This document shows positions 1-8,956 of a DNA stretch of 64,000 nt, piece by piece. How positions within the stretch are numbered: position 1 is the first letter of the stretch; each line of letters opens with the position of its first letter. This DNA is from Diphasiastrum complanatum. Its lineage: Eukaryota; Streptophyta; Lycopodiopsida; Lycopodiales; Lycopodiaceae. Position numbers and translations under genes: made by a program. Under the pieces are notes generated by a model. It did no database searches and was not told the origin of the DNA. It saw nothing but the letters and a program-made list of their open reading frames with translations. The DNA lies in assembly GCA_029204225.1 (NCBI GenBank), contig CM055114.1, positions 16,825,502 to 16,889,501 on the forward strand. The letters are read 5' to 3'.

Positions 1-210
1 AATAGCTAAAAATGGCTTATATGACCAAAATACATCAAAATGGTCTCATTTTGAAGGGTATGAAGTTTGACACTTCATCATACTGAAAAAATACAGTAAA
101 TAAAAACATTGTGGCCTGGTTCACACGTGTGAAACTCCAGAACCAAAACTATTTACAATTTTAGCCAATTTAGGCCTCAAACTAGCTAGGAAATGTTGAC
201 AATTTTCACA
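1..210 (-). repeat. Cop-A 3' LTR (partial, cut by window start)
   Basis: Direct repeat of 5775-5984 with no difference seen by eye. On the plus strand it ends aattttcaca, matching the inverted start tgtgaaaa of the full LTR at 5330. The gag-pol stop codon (206-208) lies inside this LTR. Confidence 0.95.
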
Positions 211-3200
211 CTCCCTCTTCAACATTGGATGCTAGTTTCAACATAGTCTTTGAGCACATTCCAAGATTAGATCTATGCATTAAATATAGGTCCTTTCCCA
301 ATGGTTTGGTGAAGATATCAGCCACACACTCCTTTGAAGAGACATGTTGAAGCTCCACCTCTTTGGCAATGACTTGATCTCTCACAAAATGGTGAGCAAT
401 CTCAATGTGCTTGCTCCTTGCATGAAAAACAGGATTGCTTGCCAAGCTTTGGGCTGAAAGGTTATCACAAAGTATGATTGGAGTCTTCTCTGGTTCCAGC
501 AAGTGAAGATCCAATAACATCCTCTTGATCCAAAGAATCTCCTTGGTGCATGTTGTTAATGCCTTGTACTCGGCTTCGGTGGAAGATAGAGAGATAGTTG
601 GTTGCTTCTTTGATAGCCATGAGACCACTCCATCTCCAAGATAGATTGCAAAGGCACTTGTTGACTTCCTATCCATTTGATCACCTGCAAAATCTGAATC
701 TGAAAATCCACAAAGGTTAGGTGTAGTACCTCCATACAAGATGCCAAAATCTCTAGATCCCGAGATGTATCTAAGTACTCTCTTTCCTAGCTTCCAATGA
801 GCCTCACTAGGATCTTGCATAAATTGACTTAGTTTACCAACCACAAAGCTTAGATCAGGTCTTGTGATGGTTAACCATATAAGAGATCCTATTAGCTTTC
901 TATAGAGAGTAATGTCCTTGAAGGATCTTTCATTACTTCTTGTAGTTAGCTTTACATTTGATTCCATAGGAGTAGAAACAACTTTACAATCTTCCATATG
1001 AAACCTTTTTAGAATAGAGTTAACATACTTTTCTTGACATATGAATGTAGATTTAGAAGTTCTAATAATCTCTATTCCTAAGATATAATGAAGTTTACCA
1101 AGATCTTGAATTTCAAACTCTCTTTTGAGTGCCATCTTGATTTCATCTATATCTAGATTGTTACCACCACTTAAGATAATGTCATCAACATAGATCAAAA
1201 GTAAAGTGATATCATTTTCATTCAATCTAAAGTAGAGAGAATGATCATACTCACTCATAACAAAGTTTTGAGAAAGTAAGAAGGAATTGAGCTTAGCATA
1301 CCAACTCCTTGGTGCTTGCTTTAGCCCATACAAACTCTTTTGGAGATAGCACACATGATTAGGCTCATCATGTGAAACATAGCCCTCGGGTTGCTCCATG
1401 TAAATATCTTCTTCAAGATCACCATTCAAGAAGGCATTAGTAACATCCATTTGCCACATATCCCAATCATAAAGAGTTGCAAGAGAGATTAGGATTCGAA
1501 TAGTTACCATCTTTGCCACGGGTGCAAAGGTCTCATCATAGTCAATACCATATTCTTGAGCATACCCCTTTGCCACCAACCTTGCCTTGTACTTGTTGAT
1601 TGATCCATCTTGATTTGTCTTGATCTTGAAGATCCACTTACAACCAATTGCCTTCTTGTCCTTTGGAAGCTTTACCAACCTCCATGTGTTGCTTTTGATG
1701 AGTGCTTGATGCTCATGATCCATGGCTTGGATCCATTCCTTCTTTTGAATTGCTTCACCTACACAAGTTGGTTCATCAAAAGAGGTAAGAAAAGCAAAGT
1801 TAGAGTTGTCCACCACTTGCTTTCCTTTTTCATCATAGGTTAGCCTTGATGGCTTAGCCCTTTGCCTTTGAGTCTTCCTTGAAGTTTGCTTTGGAGTGGC
1901 ATCTCCATCTTCATCCAAGACATCTTGCACATCATGATGATTAGTAGGCACATCAACATCAACATCAACAACATTGGAAACATTCTCTTCATGAAAGATG
2001 ACATCCCTACTTATGACAACTTTCTTTGTAGAAGGAATGTACACTTTGTAAGCCTTGCTTACTTCACTATAGCCAACAAACATACCCTTCTTTGATGAAG
2101 GATCTTCTTTAGTTCTATCATCAAGTGTGATATTGACAAAACATGTACATCCAAAGATCCTACAATGCTTGACACTCGGCCTTCTACCATAAAGAACCTC
2201 ATGAGGAGTTTTACCATCCAAGGAAGCACTTGTCCATCTATTACATAGATAGTTAGCACATGCTAAAGCTTCCCCCCAAAAAGACTTAGCAAGATTAGCA
2301 TGTAGTCTCATTGCCTTGGCACATTCACAAAGGGTTCTATTCTTCCTCTCGGCCACTCCATTCTGTTGTGGAGTCCTAGGACTAGACATCTCCCTCTTAA
2401 TCCCATGTGCTATACAAAAGTCTTTGAACCTATTTGAGGTGTATTCCCCTCCATTATCAGATCTTAAGCATTTGATCTTTGTATTGAATTGGTTTTCCAT
2501 TTCATTCTTGAACTTGACAAATGCAGCAAACACTTCATCCTTACTTTTAAGAAGATAGATCCAAGTATACCTACTAAAGTCATCAATGAAAGTTGCATAC
2601 ATCTTTGCCCCACCATTGCTTGTTGTACTAGAAGAATGAATATCAGAATGCACAAGTTGAAAAGCTTCTTTAGATCTAGAAGTAGATCTAGAATAAGCAA
2701 GTCTATGAGATTTGGACAAGGCACAATGTTCACAAACACTATTGTTTGCAACAAGACTTTTAGGGAGACCAAGAACAAGCTCTTTCTTTGCCATTACCTC
2801 CAAAGATTTGAAGTTGGGATGGCCCAACCTCTTGTGCCAAACTTCTTGGTTTGTCAATTGCTCCCTAGCCATACATCCTTCATGATTAGAGATCACACAT
2901 GCATCAAGCTTGAAAAGTTTACCATGCCTCCTACCTTGAGCAATCAAGGATCCACATTTACTTATCAAACATGCATCTCCAATGAACTCCACATCAAGTC
3001 CTTTGTCAATCATTTGACTTACACTAAGCAAATTCTTAGTGATTGAAGGAATGTACAAAACATTTTCAAGATTTGCTTTCCTATTTGTTGAAAGGGAAAT
3101 AGGAATAGTGCCTATGCCTTTGATGTCACATTGACCATCATTTGCAGTGTAGATGATGTTCCCTTCTCCCTCATAAGACGATAAGGATGTAAAATATTCC

Positions 3201-4159
3201 TTATGTCTTGTCATGTGAGATGAGGCTCCACTATCAATCCACCAAGGATCATTATCATCTATGTTGGCTAACAAACTTGAAGTCATAACAAGTGATTCAC
3301 ATGTGTTATGTTCTTCCTCATCTATTGTAAGATTTCCTTGCCTCTCTCCTTGCTCTCTTTTCTTCTTATAACATTCATTTGCAAAATGACCTTTTATCCC
3401 ACAATAAAAGCACTTGAACTTTGACTTATTGTTCTTAGTAGAAGAGGAAGAGGAAGAGTGATCATCATGATCAAAGTTACCACCTTTGGACCATTTCCCT
3501 TTGCCTTTACCTTTGCCCTTGAATTTGCCTTTTGTGAAGAAAGCCTCTTCACCTCCACCTTGCAAGGATGCACCATCAAGCTTTGATTGCAACCTATGTT
3601 CTTCAGCCAATAAGATTTCTTGCAAGTCAACCACACTTGGCAAGACTTTTTGAATGGCAAAACTTTGCACAAGGTTAGCATGTTCATTTAGCAAACCATT
3701 CAACATAACTTGGACTATTTCACCATCTTTTATGTTCTCATCAATGCATGCTAAATCATCACTTAGGGACTTAACTCTCAAGATAAATGCATGAGCACTT
3801 TCACCCTCTCTTTGCCTACTAGAAAATATTTGTCTCCTTAGGGTCAATACCCTAGATGTGGACTTTGATTCAAAGAGCTTCTTTAAGGCATTCCATGCCT
3901 CACTTGCACTTTGACACTTTCCAACTTCCTTGAGAAGTTCATTTGTAACATTCATTTTAATGATATGAAGAGCCCTTTTGGCCTTCTTATCAAACCTTTG
4001 TTGCTCTTGAAGTGTGAGAGGTCTCTCTTCAATTTCTGCAACTATGTCCATGAGTTCATTCAACTCAAGTAAGGACTCCATCCTCACTTTCCAAGTAGAG
4101 TAGTTTGATGAACTCAACCTTTCACTAGACTCTAGCATGATCCCACCATTGGAAGCCAT
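206..4159 (-). CDS. Cop-A gag-pol polyprotein, 1317 aa, intact
   Basis: Single uninterrupted copia polyprotein. Order: gag helical domain (about residues 10-200, with the YSTWKVRMESLL start typical of copia gag); a Lys/Gly-rich basic stretch (208-226); one CCHC zinc knuckle C250-C253-H258-C263; retropepsin active site D309-S310-G311; integrase zinc domain H442-H447-C476-C479; integrase core D506, D568, E604 with exact D,D-35-E spacing; RT from about 805 with QMDV (D905), LYGLKQAP (943-950) and YVDD (990-993); RNase H to the ADIFTKPL motif (1280-1287). The length and order are normal for autonomous plant copia elements, where gag and pol share one frame. The start was chosen because its ATG opens the usual gag N-terminus and no upstream extension looks like gag. 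The stop lies in the first bases of the 3' LTR. Expected to act in cytoplasmic virus-like particles and then in the nucleus. No catalytic residue appears lost. Confidence 0.97.
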   Translation of the reverse strand: MASNGGIMLESSERLSSSNYSTWKVRMESLLELNELMDIVAEIEERPLTLQEQQRFDKKAKRALHIIKMNVTNELLKEVGKCQSASEAWNALKKLFESKSTSRVLTLRRQIFSSRQREGESAHAFILRVKSLSDDLACIDENIKDGEIVQVMLNGLLNEHANLVQSFAIQKVLPSVVDLQEILLAEEHRLQSKLDGASLQGGGEEAFFTKGKFKGKGKGKGKWSKGGNFDHDDHSSSSSSTKNNKSKFKCFYCGIKGHFANECYKKKREQGERQGNLTIDEEEHNTCESLVMTSSLLANIDDNDPWWIDSGASSHMTRHKEYFTSLSSYEGEGNIIYTANDGQCDIKGIGTIPISLSTNRKANLENVLYIPSITKNLLSVSQMIDKGLDVEFIGDACLISKCGSLIAQGRRHGKLFKLDACVISNHEGCMAREQLTNQEVWHKRLGHPNFKSLEVMAKKELVLGLPKSLVANNSVCEHCALSKSHRLAYSRSTSRSKEAFQLVHSDIHSSSTTSNGGAKMYATFIDDFSRYTWIYLLKSKDEVFAAFVKFKNEMENQFNTKIKCLRSDNGGEYTSNRFKDFCIAHGIKREMSSPRTPQQNGVAERKNRTLCECAKAMRLHANLAKSFWGEALACANYLCNRWTSASLDGKTPHEVLYGRRPSVKHCRIFGCTCFVNITLDDRTKEDPSSKKGMFVGYSEVSKAYKVYIPSTKKVVISRDVIFHEENVSNVVDVDVDVPTNHHDVQDVLDEDGDATPKQTSRKTQRQRAKPSRLTYDEKGKQVVDNSNFAFLTSFDEPTCVGEAIQKKEWIQAMDHEHQALIKSNTWRLVKLPKDKKAIGCKWIFKIKTNQDGSINKYKARLVAKGYAQEYGIDYDETFAPVAKMVTIRILISLATLYDWDMWQMDVTNAFLNGDLEEDIYMEQPEGYVSHDEPNHVCYLQKSLYGLKQAPRSWYAKLNSFLLSQNFVMSEYDHSLYFRLNENDITLLLIYVDDIILSGGNNLDIDEIKMALKREFEIQDLGKLHYILGIEIIRTSKSTFICQEKYVNSILKRFHMEDCKVVSTPMESNVKLTTRSNERSFKDITLYRKLIGSLIWLTITRPDLSFVVGKLSQFMQDPSEAHWKLGKRVLRYISGSRDFGILYGGTTPNLCGFSDSDFAGDQMDRKSTSAFAIYLGDGVVSWLSKKQPTISLSSTEAEYKALTTCTKEILWIKRMLLDLHLLEPEKTPIILCDNLSAQSLASNPVFHARSKHIEIAHHFVRDQVIAKEVELQHVSSKECVADIFTKPLGKDLYLMHRSNLGMCSKTMLKLASNVEEGV
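211..220 (-). other. Cop-A polypurine tract
   Basis: Minus-strand GAAGAGGGAG abuts the 3' LTR directly. This is the expected place and composition for the plus-strand DNA primer of an LTR element. It also encodes the last residues of gag-pol (Glu-Glu-Gly). Confidence 0.9.
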
Positions 4160-5317
4160 GATTATAATGTTTCTTCAACTTTTAGGTTCTGTCCTAAAGC
4201 ACTTAGCACTCACTTTTCTCTCAACAAATGATAGATAAAGAGATCTATGAAGATTTAGGACCCTAAAACACTTCTATCTTGAACCTAGATGGCTTCCAAG
4301 CATAGAAAGGAAGATTGAAACACATGCAACACTTTGCACACACTAAGAAAGGATTACAAAATCAAACCAACCTGAACACACTCTTGCTTAAGCTCTCAAA
4401 CTTTCCAGCAAGTGACCAAATCAAGTTGGTGTGAAGAGTTACTTGCATTCTTAGAAAATACCCAAAACTAGGATGCCAAGATTACCTAGTAATGAACAAA
4501 CTTGATCAACATATGATCAACACACTAAGATATTGATTCAACCTGTAAAACCACATGTAAACCACACTTCTAAAAGTTTATAAACTCCAGCAAGTGATAA
4601 ATACAAGATTTAGAGGTGAATGAATGAGCACACTTAGTGAATCACAAGACTAGCTTCACTATCTTGTCAAATCTTGGTGTTTAGATGTAGATCTAAGATC
4701 ACTTCACATGAGAATGTTCCTCAACCTGTTAAGAACCTGAAAACACACTTGCATAATGGTTAACACCTTCCAGCAAATGCTCCAATCAAATTACATAAGG
4801 AGAGTTACTTACATGCTCAACAAAGTACACCAAAATTTATGCCAAAATTGATGACAATCTTTACAATATGCTCTTCACAATGGAGCTTACAATATGTTCA
4901 CCCAAAAAAGGGGATCTTTCATCCAAATGGGAGCTTTGCTCAGCCTTTAGGAGAATTACAACTCACTCAAAAGAGCATTTGTCATCCACTTAAGGAGAAG
5001 TTTCATCCACTTAAGGAGAGTGTTCATCCAAGAATGGAGATTGTCAACAATAGGATTGAAAAGAACATTGTTAGTATTGAATATGCACAAGCCTCACAAT
5101 CACAAATGATTAGGTGTTATGATCTGATCCAAAATAGTTTCTTTTCAGCCTCTGATCTTCAATAGACCTGAAATATGCTTTTGATCCACAAGTTCAACTC
5201 ACAAAACAAAGGTTAGTAAGATTTGATCAACAAAGCAATGCAAAATCATGCTAGAACTTGATCAAACATCCAAATATCACCAAAAATGGAATACTTACTG
5301 TAAATAGAAGCCAACCA
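4160..5317 (-). other. Cop-A untranslated leader with imperfect internal repeats
   Basis: About 1.16 kb between the primer binding site and the gag start. On the plus strand three imperfect units recur, each beginning caacctg and reaching ccagcaa(g/a)tg 40-60 bases later: near 4369-4452, 4540-4600 and 4723-4812. The first and third also share a gagttactt-c/a-cat segment. A shorter direct repeat, catccacttaaggaga, occurs twice near 4984-5020. No copia protein motif is present, and the 108-codon plus-strand frame here is antisense. Likely packaging or leader RNA. Confidence 0.7.
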
Positions 5318-5329
5318 GCTCTGATACCA
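5318..5329 (-). other. Cop-A primer binding site (initiator tRNA-Met type)
   Basis: Minus strand reads TGGTATCAGAGC directly next to the end of the 5' LTR. This is the standard plant match to the 3' end of initiator tRNA-Met. Confidence 0.95.
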
Positions 5330-5761
5330 TGTGAAAAATACAGATCCTAAGTGGATCTAAACTCCAAGATCATTGGCTTGAATGCTTGCACTCCAAACTA
5401 CATAAGCTAGGAATTGGCAACACATTCTATGCTACCTAGAATGCAAAGAACTTGATCAAAAAGCATTTATCACAAATGGAAACTTCCATAAACATCAAGT
5501 GCGGCCCAAAATAGCATTATACAGTCCATAATACATCAGCCTACCACTTTTGGAAAGCACCTAAGATCATACACAATAGCTTGAAGACAATACACACAAC
5601 AATGCTCTCAATGGAGGAAGAAACAATGACAATGATCTATTGATCTCAATGAAGCATACAAAAGGTTTCTCCAACCTGTTCTCCACGACTTCCCTACTAT
5701 TTATGGATGAGGAAGATGACTCTCTCTCCTCTCTCTAGAAGGTACTTGACCCTAGATATTC

Positions 5762-5771
5762 CCTATATAGG
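5762..5771 (-). promoter_or_regulatory. Cop-A LTR TATA box candidate
   Basis: The palindrome cctatatagg lies about 215 bases into the LTR in the sense (minus) direction, a normal distance for a copia U3 TATA box. No transcript start can be proven from sequence. Confidence 0.6.
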
Positions 5772-5894
5772 AAAAATAGCTAAAAATGGCTTATATGACC
5801 AAAATACATCAAAATGGTCTCATTTTGAAGGGTATGAAGTTTGACACTTCATCATACTGAAAAAATACAGTAAATAAAAACATTGTGGCCTGGT

Positions 5895-5906
5895 TCACAC
5901 GTGTGA
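5895..5906. promoter_or_regulatory. G-box palindrome in Cop-A LTR U3
   Basis: The 12-base perfect palindrome tcacacgtgtga has a CACGTG G-box core. It sits about 125 bases upstream of the TATA candidate in the sense direction, and the same palindrome is at 121-132 in the 3' LTR. G-boxes are bound by plant bZIP and bHLH factors, so light or stress control is possible. That is inference. Confidence 0.5.
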
Positions 5907-5989
5907 AACTCCAGAACCAAAACTATTTACAATTTTAGCCAATTTAGGCCTCAAACTAGCTAGGAAATGTTGACAATTTTCACACTTCG

Positions 5990-7281
5990 AGTGTAGCATC
6001 TTGCTTCTTCAAGCGCTATGTCCTTCCTGCTCATCTTTGTTTGGGCCGCTTCAAGCTCTTCATTTTTATAGGACAGCTCAGCCTTTATTTCGTTCAACTC
6101 TATATCCCTCTAAATTAGGTCTGCTTGGACTCTTTCATACTTCGAACCAAGCTTCACGGATACCTTCTCCAAGCTGGCAAGATGCTGGATAGCTGTCTGC
6201 GTATCCGGCAGTAATGTACCAAAAATCTTTTGATATAATTCAACATCAAGGATTGGTGCCTCGACGTCACTTTCACTGCCCTACTGGTCATCATGAAGCT
6301 GGTTTTCTTCTTGTGGTACTGGCTCTTGTGGTATATCCACCTGATTTTGCTCTTGGTTAGCATTATCCTCTGCTTCCTCTTCTGCATCCCTATTTTCTTT
6401 TGTACTGGACAATGGCGTATATTGGGATGACGACAAAGTCATTCTCACCTATCTTCCTTGACTTGATGATGATGATGTGGTTGCTCCAGTGGTTGCTTTT
6501 GATATCTGCATCTGGGATTCGGCCTCTATTGATGGGGCTAGCTCTGGCAGCACTGGTGCAATCCTGATGTCTTCCTGCACTGTTAGCACACCATCATGCA
6601 TACATAAAATACCCATCTGCAGACCCAGCTTGGAAAATTGATTAACTTTTACTAATTTATAGAATTGCTTGAAAGCAATCTGTCCGAAGGCAATAGGCTC
6701 TCCATTTAAGGCTATGTACTCTTGCTCTAGTAAAAAGATAGAAGCAAGAGCAAATCGAACGAAGCTTTTGAGATTGGGATCTCTGATGTAAGAGAGTTTA
6801 TATCCCTGTTTCTCAAGATAAGCTTCTTCTTGAAAAAATCCGCCCTCTGCGATGAAATTTGGTCTAGTAACTGGCATAGTGCCATCCATAGGCAATCGTA
6901 AGACATGACAATAAAATCCTTCTATAATAACAATCTCTTGATTGCGGATAGTAATGGAAATATGTCCTTCTTCTATTTCAGTCAAATTGTGGATCAGCTC
7001 ATGATGGGTTAAATTGAAAAAGTCCTTCAATTTGCGCTTGTACAACTAGTGGTTGTAATACTGGTAACACTGGCTTTGGGTGCGTTTTAAATACAATCGC
7101 CATGGTGCTTGCAGTTGTAAACAAACGATGGCGGAAAAGAGCTTGATCGCAACAATTCGTAAATCGGAGAGCAAGAGTAATGGAAAGTGGTAGCGACAAC
7201 AGCTGATGTGTTTGAGGTTTTAGGCGTATTGATGATATTTCGGTGAATTAGACTAATATTAGATGGAAGCATGTCCTTCAT
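5990..7281 (-). pseudogene. Gyp-G downstream gene (ORF3), unknown protein with helical acidic C-terminus
   Basis: Lies after pol, where Athila-type elements carry an extra (env-like) gene. The longest open piece is 7045-6449 (198 codons, including a HHELIHNLTEIEEGHISITI segment). It continues through stops or shifts to about 5990. Upstream frames (7281-7087, 7199-6999) may hold the N-terminus in other phases. After an acidic Glu/Asp/Gln stretch near 6390-6300 the C-terminal part (about 6240-5990) reads as a long charged helix (for example ASLEKVSVKLGSKYERVQAD, then many Glu/Lys/Ala), consistent with a coiled coil. I see no signal peptide or transmembrane segment, so an envelope role is not supported. 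The N-terminal part vaguely recalls plant transposon-associated domains of unknown function, but I cannot assign it. Cop-A cut the end of this gene. Confidence 0.55.
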
Positions 7282-7686
7282 TTTGAAGGTACATACTCAA
7301 TAATAAAGTGTCTAGTCCTAAAAACAAAAATAAATAACTAAATAAATAAAATACACGAATGCTTCGCTTGGTAAGTCGAAGCGAAGATTATCATTTTCTT
7401 TGTTAAAAATGCGAAAAATGCGAAGATGTCGGAAGGTAGAAAATCCTGAAAAATGCGAAGGTAAGTGTCGCAATTTTCGTATTTCTAAAAAAATGGAGAA
7501 TTCACTTTATACACCATATTCCAATATAGTGTCAGGTTTTTTGCAAAAATAATATAGAAATGTAGCGAAGGTGTCGGATTTTTCGCAAAATAAAAAACAA
7601 TGAAGCGATGGTTTCGGCATTTTCGCATACTTCGGTGAAAATGATTGGACATAAAATGACGGCCTTCAAAACTGATGTATCGAAAA
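7282..7686 (-). other. Gyp-G spacer with TGCGAA/TTCGCA motif cluster
   Basis: About 400 bases between pol and ORF3 with no coding signal. It is AT-rich and contains many copies of tgcgaa, ttcgca and cgaaggt-like words between about 7345 and 7640 (for example tcgaagcgaag, aaatgcgaaaaatgcgaag, ttttcgcata). It could be a splice or promoter region for ORF3, or simply a local degenerate repeat. Confidence 0.5.
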
Positions 7687-8956
7687 TTAGTCATAGTAGC
7701 GCTTCACCGTTGAACCATTTACTCGAGTGTCAAGTAAATGTCCTTGGAGATCAGCTAACTGAAGTGATCCATTACTAAAAACTTCTATGACTTTATACGG
7801 TCCCATTCATTTGGTATGTAATTTTTCAGGAAACAACATGTGTTTGTTATCATACAGAAGCACATAGTCTCCTTGTTTAATTTTTATTTTTTTAATGGAT
7901 TAGTCAAAAATTTCTTTTCTTTTATTCTGAACTCATTCAGTCTCAATTAAGGAAAGACGACGATCTTCTTCCAGTTGCATCAAAGAAATCATCCGCTCCC
8001 GGAGACTATCGTGTTCATCCATGCACTCTTCATTACTAATGCGAAACGTCGGAACTCCGAATTCTATTGGTAATATGGAATGCATTCCATACACAAGATA
8101 GTTTGGAGTCTGCCTAGTTGTAATCTTTTCAGCAGTTCTATATGCCCATAAGATAGACGGTAACTTCTAATCCCAATTAGAAGAATGTGTTTCCGTTACT
8201 TTATTCAGAATTTTATATAGAATTCCATTTGCCCGCTCCGTAAGCCCATTTGCTTTTGGATTATATGAAGTGGTTTGGCGATGTGTAATAGAAAAATATG
8301 ACAACATGGCCTCAATGGTCTGATTAAGAAAATGGATTCCCCTATCGCTAATGAGTTCTAAGGGACAACCATATCGCATGATAATATTTTGGAATAAAAA
8401 CTTTGCCACAGTCTTATCACCGTTCTTAATTGTGGCTTCGCCCTCTACCATCTTGGTAGCATAGTCCGTGGCAACGAGTATGTAACGACGACGAGTTTTA
8501 CGCGTGATATGTTTGATAGGTCCTACAAAATCTATCCCCCACTTCTCGTGCTAAGGGAATAATTGGAGTAAGCGGTCAATGTGTTGCGAAGCTGTGTTAC
8601 TGCATCCTCTGGCATGCATCACATTTTTGAATGAATAATTTAACATCTCTATAGACGGTAGGCCACCAATATTTAGCATTGAAAATCTTTTTTGCAGTGT
8701 TTTTAAGAGCATAGTGACCCCCCGAATCTTCCTCATGTAATGCACTTATTACAGCGGTCGTCTCGATTGGTTTTAAACATCGGCGGAGACTATCGTCAGC
8801 TCCTAATTTATACAATATGCTATTTACAATTGTATAAGGTCCTACCTTAGAAAGAAAAACAGTTTTTTGTTGTTTATCAAAATGTTCAAGATATATCTGG
8901 TCCTGTAAGAAGTTAATAATGTCCATATAAATTGATGTTTCCAATTGAATATGCAT
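7687..8956 (-). pseudogene. Gyp-G integrase, frameshifted
   Basis: Zinc-binding domain at 8956-8597, with HEEDSGGHYALKNTAKKI and CDACQRMQ. The core is at about 8510-8160, with ISDRG holding the second Asp, then NPKANGLTERAN holding the catalytic Glu. The C-terminal domain runs to a stop at 7687-7689 with the DTRVNGSTVKRYYD ending seen in plant Athila/Tat integrases. There is no chromodomain. The frame is interrupted just after the core (stop after SSNWD, near 8167) and again in the C-terminal part. The enzyme would have joined element DNA to the chromosome. It follows RNase H directly, as in all gypsy elements. Confidence 0.85.

Larger units (their letters stand above)
1..5984 (-). mobile_element. 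Cop-A: near-complete, apparently intact Ty1/copia LTR retrotransposon
   Basis: Reading on the minus strand the order is 5' LTR (5330-5984), initiator-Met type primer binding site (5318-5329), leader of about 1.16 kb, one gag-pol frame (4159-206), polypurine tract (220-211) and 3' LTR, of which the first 210 bases are inside the window. The two LTRs look identical by eye over these 210 bases, at a fixed offset of 5774, and the coding frame is unbroken. This points to a very recent insertion. The element lies inside the 3' gene of Gyp-G, and cttcg at 5985-5989 is the likely right-hand target duplication. The left end is outside the window, so the duplication cannot be confirmed. All protein domains needed for autonomy are present. 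Confidence 0.95.
5330..5984 (-). repeat. Cop-A 5' LTR, 655 bp
   Basis: Starts tgtgaaaa and ends ttttcaca on the plus strand, so it has canonical TG...CA ends extended to an 8-bp inverted repeat. It is flanked by the primer binding site on the left and by Gyp-G sequence on the right. It carries the promoter signals listed separately. Confidence 0.95.

Noticed and set aside
2489-3046. 185-codon plus-strand frame
   Set aside because: Antisense shadow of the intact Cop-A gag-pol.
4839-5165. 108-codon plus-strand frame inside the Cop-A leader
   Set aside because: Antisense to the element, no domain, and made partly of local direct repeats. It is better explained as leader DNA.
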